In this document: in pieces, positions 45,529-56,899 of the stretch | Numbering within the stretch: the first letter of the stretch is position 1 | Layout of the letters: each line of letters starts with the position of its first letter | Assembly (NCBI GenBank): GCA_025716815.1 | Contig: JAIXMN010000007.1 | Span: forward strand, 1,257,501-1,321,500 | DNA from: Dichotomocladium elegans | Lineage: Eukaryota; Mucoromycota; Mucoromycetes; Mucorales; Lichtheimiaceae | DNA length: 64,000 bases | Direction of reading: 5' to 3' | Made by a program: the position numbers and the translations under genes | Notes under the pieces: generated by a model | What the model was told of the DNA's origin: nothing | What the model saw: only the letters and a program-made list of their open reading frames with translations | Database searches by the model: none

Positions 45529-48500
45529 TTATGGCTTGACAACCGTAAAGGTAGAGTTTAAAGCAAGCTCAGCGTAGCTGCCACCAGCATAAACGATAAA
45601 GTCACCAGCCTCAAGCTCGAACTTGTTATTGTATGACCAGACCTGAAGCTCCTCTAAGCGGATAGGGATCTCAACAACGGTGGTCTTGCCGACAGGAATG
45701 CTGACCTTTTTGAAACCTTTGAGGGCCTTGTTGGGAACGACAACACTGGCAATGACGTCATCTACGTAGATCTGGACAACCTCCTTGCCCTCACGGTGGC
45801 CGGTATTCTTGACGGTGACCGAAACGGTGATTTCCTTCTCCTTCGCCGTCACTTTAGCTTTCGAAAGCTCCATCTTCTGGTACTCAAAGGTGGTGTAGGA
45901 CTTTCCGTGGCCGAAATACCAGAGAGCAGCCGGCGTGCCAACAACGTATTGATAGCCAAAGTCAATAGTGCCATTATTGTAGATCATACCCGCATTGATG
46001 GGACGACCGCTCTTGGGATAATTGTAATAAGCAGGAAGACTCCCGACGGTGGTGGGGAAGGATATTGAAAGCTTGCCACTGGGATTAACCTCGCCAAAGA
46101 TAATTCTGGCCAAGGCCTGGCCGCTGTACTGGCCTGGAAACAATCACGCACATTACATTCAGCAATTCTGACGAGTTCCTGATAAGAGGGCAGCGCTTCT
46201 AGTTACCTGGGTAGAATGCATTAATAATCGCATTCACATTATCTTTCAACCAGGGTTCTGCGGTGGGTTTGCCAGTGATAAGGACAACAACAGTAGGTTT
46301 ACCGCTGGCCTGCACGGCCTTGATAAGATCTAACTGAACGCCGAAGAGACCAAGGTCATTCACATCTACATGCTCACCGGTTGTCGCATTCAAACCGGTC
46401 CAAAGCTCCGTCTGATCACGGGTCCAGCTGCCAACCATAACAATGGCTATGTCAGAATTCTCGGCAGCCTTGACAGCATCGTCAAAGCCTGATTTGTCAA
46501 GAGACCAGAGTTCGCAACCCTGAGCATAATTGACATTGACCTTGTCGCCGACCAAAGCCTTGATGCCTTCAAGAGGAGTCACGCCACGCTCAAATACCCC
46601 ATGGGGTGTATAGTCGCCATATTGCATGACAGCAGCCTGGGGCCCGATAACAGCAATCGATCTGAGCGAACCAGCATCAAGAGGAAGAGTACCGTCGTTC
46701 TCAAGAAGGACCATGGATTCCTCCTCAATCTTTTGCGACACCTTGAGGTTATTTTCTGTATAGATAGTGCTGTTGTAGTTGGCTGAGCCAAAAGGGACCT
46801 CGAAGAGTCCGAGAAGGAACTTGACACGCAGAATACGGCGAACGGCCTCATCGAGAATAGATTCATCAATGTTGGCCTTCTTGACTTGCTCAGCAAGAGT
46901 AGCATAATGCATCTAGCCAACAAAACAAAGCCAAAAAAAAAGTGAGGTGAATTTGTTTTCCTGGTTGCGAATATGCAGCAGATGGATTGTTGAAAAAAAT
47001 GTTGCGACTTACAGGTCGACCGCCCATCTATCCCTGCCTTGTAAGTATGTCTTTCAGGAATATTCCGATAACGTCTTTGTTCTTTCCTACATACCTCAGA
47101 GTCGGTACCAGCAGTAACAGCTAAAATAGCGGCTTGTGGATCAATAAAAGATCCATCGCAGACAAAGTGCGTGTCACAAAGGTTCGCAATTGCTCCCGAA
47201 TCAGATTGGACAAAACCTTTGAATCCCCATTCGTCACGAAGGATTTCGGTCATCAGATGCTTGTCTATTGCAGACGGAATGCCGTCATACGCACTACACA
47301 AAGCAAGTAGATATTTAAGCCCACATTCGAGGAGGATATAAATTTGTTTCTTTGCTCACTGATATGCATTCATGATAGACAAAGCTCCACCATCAATGAT
47401 GGCACGCTTGAAAGGAGGCAAATAAATCGTCCGCATATCACGCTCACCGCCGGAAACCTGCCAGAAGTGATACACTGAATCAACTGCGTATAATGTTATA
47501 CACACACGCGAACACACTAGTTCCTTTCGATTCGTACCGGCGCAATATTGAGACCACCCATTGGGCTATTTCACACACGAGGTCGAGCTTCGTCAATTCA
47601 ACTCACAGAGCCAACAGTATCCTTGCTATGGGGCATAAAGACCACATACCTGCCAAAACCAGCAAAGTGTTTCACCATGGCCGCAATTCTATGCTTGGCT
47701 GTCCTAGAAGTACCAGGCCTAGCGCGTCCCTGAACACCCTCAACATAAGCTTTGCCAAGTTCACCGGTAAGATAAGGATCCTCGCCATAGTTCTCCTCGA
47801 TGCGTCCCCACCGAGGTTCGCGGGCCAAGTCAAGAACAGGAGCTTTGTGATGAGGCTCGATCAGTATTCTTACTACATAGAATCTTTTTTTAAAAGATAA
47901 AGATAGGCTAAACATACCGAATATGTTGTGGATACCAAGGCTTTCGGCCTCAGAACCAACAACATCCCCCACCTTTTTGAGCAGTTCAATATCAAATGAA
48001 CAGGCCATGGCAAGAGGCGAAGGAAACATAGTTGCATTGACGTCAACCCAGCCATGGATGCCTAGCAATGAGGGTTTAACGGTTTTTGCAAATCACAATC
48101 ATCAGCAAAAAGATGCATCATACCTTCCGATTGCATGATTGTAGGTATGTAAAGCCGATTGCTCTCCACCATCCATGTCTGTGTTTCGTTAATAAGTCTG
48201 GCAAGAGCGTCACGGTCCATATAAGCAGCTATAATATGCAATAAATACATCGGCGTCACGTGAAAGACAATTTTCTGAACATACCGAACATAGTGCCATA
48301 TTGGTGCAACGATGAGGTGTTGAGATTGTAGTTGGTATCAATTGAATTAGCAATGTTGCCCTGCAGCAGCTGATTCTGTTTCTCCACTAGGTTCATGCGG
48401 CCTAGTAGGTCTTCGACACGAGCGTCGATGCTTGCTTTAGGATTCAAGTAAGTGGGCGTCTTTGGTCTATTGGTTTAGAAGAAATGTCAAAACTGTTATG

Positions 48501-48641
48501 AACGCGGAGGGGAGGGGATCTTCCTTATATCTGGCGATTTCGGCCGGCTTACCTGCGGTCTTCTGTAGAAACCGCGCCGGCGACGGCGGAGAGCGCTGCA
48601 GCAGCACACATAAAAAGCTTTATGGCATTCCCTATGAACAT
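45529..48641 (-). CDS. Secreted glycoside hydrolase family 3 beta-glucosidase
   Basis: Eleven exons: 48641-48553, 48466-48285, 48228-48124, 48061-47918, 47842-47650, 47565-47538, 47457-47360, 47293-47095, 47028-47014, 46912-46207, 46133-45529, giving about 787 aa. A signal peptide is clear (MFIGNAIKLFMCAAAALSAV). The N-terminal barrel carries APVLDLAREPRWGRIEENYG, KHFAGFG, and the nucleophile region GFVQSDSGA with Asp at about 311. AGTDSEMGG spans a 15-nt micro-exon. The alpha/beta sandwich contains VLLENDGTLPL, and the C-terminus is a fibronectin III-like domain (NTGHREGKEVVQIYV). The enzyme releases terminal beta-D-glucose from cellobiose or other beta-glucosides outside the cell. It is divergent from a sugar transporter. 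The exact substrate (glucoside, xyloside or both) cannot be fixed from sequence alone. Confidence 0.93.
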
Positions 48642-49300
48642 GATTGGTATAGAAAATCAAGAAATTTGGAGCTAAAGAAAGACAAAAGCCAGAGGATTTA
48701 AGCCGTAGGCTTTTGTAGTTTTTCTGACATTGCGGCTACTAAACCAAAAAAAGAAAAAAAGGGTAGGGTAGGGTAGGGTATTGATAGAGTGAATTCGGAT
48801 TATCTCATAACGATTAACTGTAACATCTGATGAAATGCGCAACGATCCCATCGCAGTAAGAAATAAACCGGCGAATACACAGCAGATGATGACAAGAGGC
48901 GGTGAATTATTAAGAAACCGGAGTAGCTCCATTCTACAAATTTGGAAGATAATTCCAGCTTTAGTGACATGTTATACAAAGCTCCCAGTTCTTTCTCTTC
49001 TAAATACCTGGGAGTCTGCGGGGGATGGCAAGTGTTCACTGGGATGGGAACCCGAGGTGAAAGCAAGCATGTGCACCCTTACGGGGAAATAACGTAAGCA
49101 AAGAGGTGTAACGCAAGATTTTTTTTGTAAGGATTGTGTAATGCTATGGCATAGGACGAAGGATCGCTTGACAAGAAGATCATGTAGAAAAACTGTTCCA
49201 TCCGATTGGGCTGATGGTCTTGCCCAGATAGCTTATAAACAATTTTTGATCTCTCGCTCCCATTTTCTTCTCAACTCGAATTTCTTCTCAAAGCCAAGAC
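48642..49300. promoter_or_regulatory. Divergent promoter region of GH3 beta-glucosidase and MFS sugar transporter
   Basis: 659 bp between two divergent starts. It contains a (GGGTA)4 run near the GH3 gene and a TATA-like TTATAAA at about 49233-49239, about 62 nt before the transporter ATG. A shared upstream region would allow co-regulation of hydrolase and transporter. I cannot identify CreA-type sites with confidence. Confidence 0.5.
48762..48781 (+). repeat. (GGGTA)4 tract, potential G-quadruplex
   Basis: Four GGGTA units in direct succession, 121 nt upstream of the GH3 start codon. Four GGG runs with 2-nt loops meet the usual quadruplex pattern. The sequence is telomere-like but isolated and internal. 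Confidence 0.75.
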
Positions 49301-51327
49301 ATGGTCCGAGCCTACAATATTTTTTGTGCGTCCTTTGCTGGTAAGATTCAATCCATGCCATGTTCCGCCGATCCTGAGGTATATTCATTGGCTCCCTGAC
49401 GACGTTACTATTAGCGCTTGGAAGTTTCCTGTTCGGTTATGACTCTGGCGTCATTGGAGGGTAAGCCTCCACTGCACTTGGTGAAATCCAACTTTGCACT
49501 CATCTCCTGGCCACTTAGTGTACTTATCCAGACCTACTTTTTAACTGCGCATGGCAATCCCAACGCTTCAACTACGGGTGCTATTGTTGGTATGTGAGAA
49601 AAATGTAATTTTTTCTTTCATTCCTAAGCACGTCTTCTCTCCACTCTAGCACTGTTCAATGTTGGCGCATTTTTAGGTGCCTGTGTTTCCGCCACTTGCG
49701 CCAATAAGTTCAGCCGAAAGAGGACGATTCAAATTGGCAGCTTCTTTGCAGCTGTTGGTGGTGCTGTTCAGACCGCCTCTATCAATGCTGGCATGTTCAT
49801 AGCTGGCAGGTAAGAAGATATTGCAATATGACGTGCAATCACCACGGTAACATACCAACGGATGAATTTATAGATTGATCATTGGCATCGGTATTGGACT
49901 GTTGTCTATGACTGTTCCCTTATATCAGGCTGAGATTGCTACTCCCTCCATTCGAGGATTTACTGTCGGATTATCTCAGCAGTTTATTGGTTTTGGTGGT
50001 CTTGTGGCAACTTGGTAAAGTAGCCAGTTTTACGTTAGCAAGAAGCTGGCCATATCCTTAACATTGGCTTTAAAAAAATGCATAGGGTCATCTACGGCTG
50101 CAATGACTTCACCTCTAATGTACAGTGGCAGATTCCTATTGGTCTCCAGATGCTCCCGGCCGTTCTGTTGTTCGTTGGCACCTTCTATCTCCCTTACTCT
50201 CCCCGCTGGCTTATTGCTCAGGGCCGCCGTGAAGAAGCCCGTGCCGTCTTAACCCGCCTCTACACCACTGAGGAGGAGCAGCAACGCACATATAACGAAA
50301 TCATTGAGGAAGTTGACCAGGAGGCTAAGGTTGTCTCGATGAATCCCAAAGATCTCATTGCCCCAAAGTACTTGCGCCGTACTCTCCTCGCCTGTGGCGC
50401 ACAAATCGGTGCACAGTTTACCGGTATCAATATCGCCAACTAGTGAGTAGCTACTAAGTGGAAAAGATAAACAGCAGTGTGCTAACAAAAATACGCGCAT
50501 CTAGTTATGGCCCAACTATCTATAAGGCACTTGGCTTTACCACTTCGACTTCGCTCCTTGTCAATGCCCTCTACAGCGCCATTGGCCCTATTACAAATTT
50601 CATCACAATCACCTTCATTGTCGACCGTGTTGGCCGCGTTAAACTGATGTGGCCTGGTAGCATAGGGATGGGTGTTCTCTTGATGCTGATTGCCGCTGTC
50701 TACATGAGCTTCCCTGGTCCTACAGCAGAGGAGCAAGCTAATGGTCTTATTGGCTATGTCGAAAGCCCAGCTGCTCATTCTGCCCATATTGCCATTGTGG
50801 TGAGTTCAAAGTTAATGGCTTGATCGATCTAAGGACAAGAATTATGATTCTAAGCACACTCTAACCTTCCATAGTGCTTTTTTTTCTTGTTCACAATTGT
50901 ATTCTCGCTGTCTTGGGGGTAAGTTACTACTTTTTCCGTGTGATTATCCCACGTAGGTCTTCGGTTGCATGTGCTTAATCACATGAACTCCTATAGACCT
51001 GTCGCCTGGATTTATCAATCCGAAATTTTCCCTCTCAAAATCCGGACGATGGGCACCTCGGCTGCCACCGCCAGCAACTGGCTCTTCAACACATGGATTT
51101 CCCAAGTCTCGCCCATCGGCCTTGCTGATCCAAAGGTTGGCCCCAAGTTCTTCTTCGTCTTTATGGCCACCAACTTTTTGGTTGCTGCTGTAACTTTCTT
51201 CTTGTACCCCGAGACTAAGGGTCAGTCCCTTGAGAAGCTAGGAGGCGCTTTGGATGAGGTTAACGATGTAGAGAATTCCAATGGACCCGAAAACCAGAGC
51301 GAATCCGAGAAGGTCTCGGCCCATTAA
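49301..51327 (+). CDS. MFS sugar transporter (sugar porter family)
   Basis: Nine exons: 49301-49340, 49415-49460, 49519-49589, 49650-49809, 49874-50014, 50086-50442, 50505-50799, 50875-50918, 50997-51327, giving 494 aa with about 12 membrane segments. Family signatures: GSFLFGYDSGVIGG (TM1), the loop 2-3 basic motif NKFSRKRT, RLIIGIGIGLLSMTVPLYQA (TM4), PYSPRWLIAQGRREEA (the PESPR motif, with Tyr for Glu), QFTGINIANYYGP (TM7, sugar-contact region) and the final PETKGQSLE. It imports hexoses or related sugars by proton symport across the plasma membrane. It starts divergently from the secreted GH3 enzyme, which fits uptake of released glucose or oligosaccharides. The precise substrate is unknown. 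Confidence 0.93.
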
Positions 51328-52030
51328 CGCTGTCGTTTTTCTCACATATCCACATGAACACACAAGCAACACATAATGTGTATTTTTATATCATAAAGCG
51401 CTAATGATAGAGGCACTTGCTTGATGGTACAAGAGAGCCTTACTCACCCTTCACCTTTTATGTTAATCTTCATACGTGCAATAAACTTACCACTCCCCCC
51501 CACACACACAACTACTTAGCTCTCCATATGTCACTTTTTCTTTTCACTATACCTATCATTGTCTTACTGCCAAGGTATCATCTGTTGTATTATGTGACGG
51601 CATCCTCCCGGTATAATGATATTCATTATAATTTTATTTCGCTATAGTGATACGCTTTTGTGGAATCAAATTGACTGGACTGGACTTTTTCCAGCTGATT
51701 ATAGTGGTTATCCGTTAGAATGATATGATTCGTTCGGAATCCAAGAGTGTATCACTATAACAGGCGGCCACTGGATTTCGCTTCTATGATTGACTGATCT
51801 AATAAGCAGGGATCATAATATCTGCCAAGGACTCCACCCCTTCCCACTGAGTGGTCATTACGTAATAGTAGTATGTACTGAGTCACTTGCCCTTTGCGGG
51901 CGCTTCGCTCACATTACATAAGACACAATGTCATGTGATGTATGTTTCACTCACCTCGAAGAAAAGATGTTGGAAGATGGTTCTTTCCCAGGAAAGCGTC
52001 GTGGTAGATCACTGAAGAGCACGGAATCAT
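51328..52030. other. Intergenic; no gene seen
   Basis: 703 bp holding the transporter 3' UTR and the promoter of the next small gene. A C-rich/CA run lies at about 51494-51510. An open frame at 51417-51647 lacks recognisable features. Confidence 0.4.
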
Positions 52031-52802
52031 ATGGAAATAGTTTTTCTCATCTGCGCGTTCTTAAATTATTGTGTTCTTACTGATGCAACTGATGCCCATG
52101 CGGGTGTTTTGGAGTATATCTACTCGAGTAAGGAGAGCACCGACAATCGCCGAACGGCGCAAATGAACGCATGTATGGTATGCATACATACGTAATTAGT
52201 CTTTTTCTTATATAAAAATCCTTTGGAGCCCGTTGATGTCATGAGCGCGCAAAAGTTTGCTGAGGAAGAATGCGAGCAATGTCTTCGTCCAGGATGCGTA
52301 TATGTTTCCTATTCGGAACTATATACTTTGGATGATCTTCGGACTATCCCTTACGTATTTTCTGCGTTATGTAAGCGGAGAGATCGAATACAAATTCAAC
52401 CAAATCATCTAGTATTCCTTCCGGAGAATATAAATATTCGTTGTAGGCCGCTCCCAGCGTATGTAAGCAAAATGAATCCAAACACAATGCAAAGGCGAAC
52501 TCCCATCGAATCAATTCCCGTGTCCAACGGAAAATAACAACGTAAATAAGCTTGTCCTATAGGCTGAGGGACCATTCGGAATAATATGTGTCGTGTGGGA
52601 CCTGAAACTCACATCTACAGACAAAGTTTTGTACAAGGTGTTACCTTGCGCATCTATTACTGTTAGTCCGGAAATTTTAAGACCTCCAGACAGAAACACG
52701 AATTTCCTATACTACGACATAGTCAGGTCAATGACCTGTGCGACCCGACGGCGGGCTTGGGGTTCTTGCCTTTCGCTGCATGATTTACCGTTTATCATAT
52801 AA
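52031..52802 (+). CDS. Uncharacterised small protein with predicted signal peptide (225 aa)
   Basis: Exons 52031-52177, 52229-52519 and 52563-52802 keep one frame, giving about 225 aa. The N-terminus MEIVFLICAFLNYCVLTDAT looks like a signal peptide. The mature part has several Cys (ECEQCLRPGCVYVSY, IICVVWDLKLTSTDKVLYKV, RSMTCATRRRAWGSC). I recognise no family. The second intron is only 43 nt, and the weak GTGTCC donor was chosen because it removes a stop and restores a protein-like frame. It sits 86 bp upstream of the GH31 gene on the same strand and beside the sugar transporter, so a role in extracellular carbohydrate interaction is possible but unproven. Confidence 0.5.
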
Positions 52803-52888
52803 TCCCTCAGTCCGACATCTTCACTTCTGAGCGTTCTTCTGTAATTTTTTTTCGTAATTTAACATCTCTCTCCCTCCGTGTGTCAATC

Positions 52889-55346
52889 ATGTCTGGCCGA
52901 CTTCAACTCGAATATTTCAACAACAACGAGGGTAGTTTTATTCAGGACGGCGCTGCCTTGATCTATCGTCTCTATCATGATATTGTTCGTATTGAGCCCT
53001 GGGGCAAGAATAGGTAACGAGATTGGAAAATATTCATGTTTTCTCTTCTACAATTATTCGTTTCCTTTAGCTTCCGTGTCCGTGCCAGCCAAGATAAAAT
53101 TAAGGACGACCTTCCGGGTGCCTTGATCAGTCTTGAAGAGCGCGGTCTGTCCCAGTCCGATGCCAGAATCGAAATCAACGAAGTCTCAGCTACCATCCGC
53201 AACGGCGACATTGAGGCCCGGGTGTCTAGGGTCCACGGTAAACTCGTTTTCTGGGATACCAAGAATAACCGTGAACTATTGGGTGAGGCCCAACCTCATA
53301 TGTGGATCTACGGTCGCCACCTCAAGACGCTCCAAGGCAATACGTTCAAGGTTGAAGCTAATTTTAAGGCCTACGATGGGGAGAAATTATATGGTCTTGG
53401 TCAAGTAAATATATGCGATCCGATCAATGGGGGAGGGGAAGAGAAGGAGAAGAAGGCGAACAAGAGACATGCGCACGAGATCTGTATTTGCGTGTGCTTT
53501 ACTTTCTTCCAAGATATGCGCCGGAAATGCTCAAATAACTGACATGACCCGTATTTTCCAGGACCAGCACGGCTGTCTGGACCAGAAGGGCTGTGTCATT
53601 GATTTATGCCAACGTAACGCTCATGTCACAATCCCCTTCCTTGTCTCGAACCGCGGGTACGGCTTCCTGTGGAACAATCCTGCGATTGGTCGCGTCGAGT
53701 TGGGAGTCAACATGACCCGTTGGGTTGCCGAGCAGACTCAGCAAATGGATGCAAGTAGAGAAAACTCAGGAGGAAGAGATGAACGCTGAGTCATATTGAT
53801 TTCGTTTAGTACTGGATTACTACTGGCACGTCGACTGCAGATATCATGGGCAACTACGTCGATGCAACTGGTCATGCTCCTACTCTTCCCTACTATGCCT
53901 CTGGTTTCTGGCAATGTCGCCTTCGTTACAAATCCCAGGAGGAGGTGCTTAGCGTTGCAAGGGAGTACAAGAAGCGTGGTCTCCCTCTAGACATTATTGT
54001 CATTGACTACTTCCACTGGCCTGCTTTTGGCGACTGGAAGTTTGACCCTGTTCATTTCCCTGATCCTGTTGCTATGGTAAACGAGCTCAAGCAAATGAAG
54101 ATTGAGCTTATGGTCTCCATCTGGCCTACCCTGCAGCCAGACTCAGAGAACTTTGAGGAGGCCGAGCGCCGCGGTTTGTTGCTCCGAAACGGCCGTGGCC
54201 CGGCTGTTCAACATCGCTTCTATGACCAGCCTCGCATCACCGAGCACAAGTACATTACGCACTACGATGCCACCAACCCCGACGGTCGCGAATTCATCTG
54301 GTCTAGGGTATGCCATAGAAAAAAAAAAGCGACTCTATGTAGCGAGATATATTTTTTTTCGTTGGCACTCACGGTCTTTTGTTCAGGTCAAGAAAAACTA
54401 TAACGACATGGGGATAAAGATCTGGTGGCTCGGTAGGTTTTTGAGGTCTAGCGGGGCTTTGTGAGAGAGAATGCACTAAAAAACCAAATCGCGAGCATGA
54501 ATAGATGCCTGTGAGCCAGAAGTTGAGCCTGTGCATCCAGAAATGCTCCGGTTCCATATTGGCGACGGCCTCGAGGTGTACAATATATCGCCCATGCTCC
54601 ACGGCATGGGCTTCTACGAAGGCATGAAGTCTGCAGGCCACGAGGATGGGGATATCATCTCTCTCTCTCGATCCGGATGGGCCGGTTCTCAGCGCTGGGG
54701 CCAGGCTATCTGGTCAGGTGATATTTCGTCAACCTTTGAGTCACTTGCAGCACAAGTGCGCGCCGGTCTTAACATGGGGTTGAGCGGCATCCCTTGGTGG
54801 ACGACGGACATTGGTGGCTTCGTGCATGGTAACATCTATGAGGCCGAGTTCAAGGAACTTATTGTCCGCTGGTTCCAATATGGAGCATTCTGCCCTCTCT
54901 TCCGTCTTCATGGTTTCCGCGATCCTCTCTGTGAACCGCAGAACGGCGCTGATAACGAGGTCTGGAGCTTCGGCGAAACCGCATTCGACATCCTGTCCTA
55001 TTATTTGCACCTCCGTGAGCGCATTCGCCCATACGTAATGGAACAGATGGATAAAGCGGCTAAGGATGGTACTCCTCCCATGCGGCCCGTCTTCTACGAT
55101 TTCGAGGACGACAAGAAGGCCTGGGATATTGAGGACCAGTTCTTGTTCGGTCCTGACTTACTCGTCGCCCCTGTCCTCGAGTACAAGGCTCGCGAACGGA
55201 AAGTATATTTGCCAAAGGGTGCAAGGTGGACTAACGCCTGGACTGGCGAGATCTTCGAGGGCGGCCAGACAACGACTGTTGATGCACCCTTGGAACAGTT
55301 ACCTCTCTTCTTCCGTGACGAGGCTGTATTACCCATCAAAGTTTAA
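52889..55346 (+). CDS. Glycoside hydrolase family 31 alpha-glycosidase (alpha-glucosidase or alpha-xylosidase), cytosolic
   Basis: Exons 52889-53013, 53071-53404, 53562-53750, 53810-54307, 54387-54432 and 54505-55346 give 677 aa with no signal peptide. GH31 landmarks: LYGLGQ/DQHGCLDQKG (across intron 2), SNRGYGFLWNNPAIGRVELG, the barrel strand LDIIVIDYFHWPAFGDWKFD, nucleophile Asp about 398 in WWLDACEPE, acid/base Asp about 470 in IWSGD, and IPWWTTDIGGFV. The compact form without a secretion signal and the DYFHWP-type motif recall intracellular alpha-xylosidase/alpha-glucosidase members more than secreted acid alpha-glucosidases, but substrate assignment needs assay. Intron 3 has a GC donor (GCAAGT...TAG). 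Together with the GH3 enzyme and transporter it may form a sugar-utilisation group. Confidence 0.92.
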
Positions 55347-55734
55347 GTATCCTTGTAACCACATAGTTCATTATACGATTGACTCGCATATTCCGCTACC
55401 TCCGATTCTCGTTCTTATTGATTCGTTTGCCAGCTACTGGCATTGTCAGATTTTTTGTAGCCTGTGTATTGAAACTGATAAACAGGGACCAATGCGATCC
55501 GCTTATGTCATGTGCCAAGTTAGACATATATGTCTATAATGGATGTGCGTAGGTGATGTGTTGTTCTCATCTTCCGGAATGAAATAACATATCCATCGAT
55601 AATGATAATATTCGGAATGATATCTGCAGAACCAAAACAAAAAGCTCTTGCGGAGTTTAAGCCCTGTTTTCCCAGTACCCAAGCGCCCCCCTTCCCACAG
55701 TTTCGGCAATGGACGCACACAGCTTTTTTATCTC
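55347..55734. other. Intergenic between GH31 and LCL3
   Basis: 388 bp holding the GH31 3' UTR and the LCL3 leader. The LCL3 frame is open further upstream (from about 55648), but the first good ATG in frame is 55735. No other gene is seen. Confidence 0.4.
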
Positions 55735-56680
55735 ATGGGGGAAGATGACAGCGAATTGACAACGGCTGATCGCCTTGTTCAAAAGATTTGGCGACCCGTT
55801 GTAGTCGCTGTTGGCTTGGGCATACCGTTTGTGTTTCTGATCCGCAAGAAAGTCATTGGCCATCGTTATGCGACGGCCGAGCATATTCCACCCGAAGCTT
55901 TCGCACGCCGGGAGACCATCCGCGGCCGTGCGGTGGCCGTTGGCGATAGCGACAATTTCCGGCTGTATCATACCCCGGGAATAGGATGGGGATGGATGCG
56001 TCATATTCCAACTGCTCGCAAAGATCTGAAAAAGCAAACGATAGCCATCCGTATCGCGGGCGTAGATGCACCTGAAGTAAGGGCGCAAAAAAGACTAGCA
56101 TTCCGCTTTTGGGAGGGAAGGCGGTTATTAATCGTCTACTTATTGTTTTTTCAAGGGAGCACACTTTGGTATGCCCGCACAACCCATGGCTGCCGAATCA
56201 AAGGAATTCTTGACGTCCATGGTCCTCAATCGGACAGTCAAGGTGCAACTCCTGAGTCGCGATCAATATGGTCGAGCAGTAAGTTTGTGATATGCACACT
56301 CTCTCTCGAAGGAAGATGCAATGATATTAATAGCAGCAAGTAACCATCACTGGTACCTATCAACAATGTTTGCAAAGGTGGCGATGGCCTACGTACGGAA
56401 TCCTCCGTTTTATCGACTGAAAAACGTATCGGTCGAAATGTGTCGGGCTGGTATGGCATGCCTGTACGTAGCAAAGGGGGCACAGTACAGTACTCATCTA
56501 GACGACCTGAAAAAAGCTGAATATCGGGCACAGTAAGGACGAAAACAGGATGCAAAATCACCAAAGACTCATATTGGCTGTTGCATATATAGACTTCTAA
56601 AAAAAGGCATTTGGGGCCTCAAGCATTACATACCGCCCGGAGAGCACAAGTCAAAGTTTATGTCCAACAATAGCAAATGA
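55735..56680 (+). CDS. LCL3: LCL3-type membrane-anchored staphylococcal-nuclease-fold endonuclease
   Basis: Exons 55735-56076, 56156-56278, 56378-56532 and 56593-56680 give 235 aa. One membrane segment near the N-terminus (VVVAVGLGIPFVFLIRKK) matches the anchor of fungal Lcl3 proteins. The SNase domain follows: IRGRAVAVGDSDNFRLYHTP, IAIRIAGVDAPE (metal/catalytic Asp and Glu), GAHFGMPAQP, LLSRDQYGRAVAMAYVR (catalytic Arg region) and VEMCRAGMACLYVAKGAQYS. Known family members are mitochondrial or membrane-associated, calcium-dependent nucleases of unclear physiological role. The C-terminus (KKGIWGLKHYIPPGEHK) is the usual family end. The start codon could be slightly upstream, but that would add only low-complexity residues. 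Confidence 0.88.
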
Positions 56681-56899
56681 ATATCTTTACAATTTTGTTT
56701 AGAAGCCTAACCATGGCGCACATTCTATGATGGTTGACATTTTACGATGGGATGGATATTGTCTGCGAAGCATGCTCAGAATAGTCTTAGTGACCGTCCA
56801 AAAATACCGGAGTGAGCGTGGGGCGGGCTGCGGTCTGGCACACAGCACCTGAAAAAATACCTTCCTCGCCTCTTTTCTTCGTTCTTTGTGTTGGATCCC

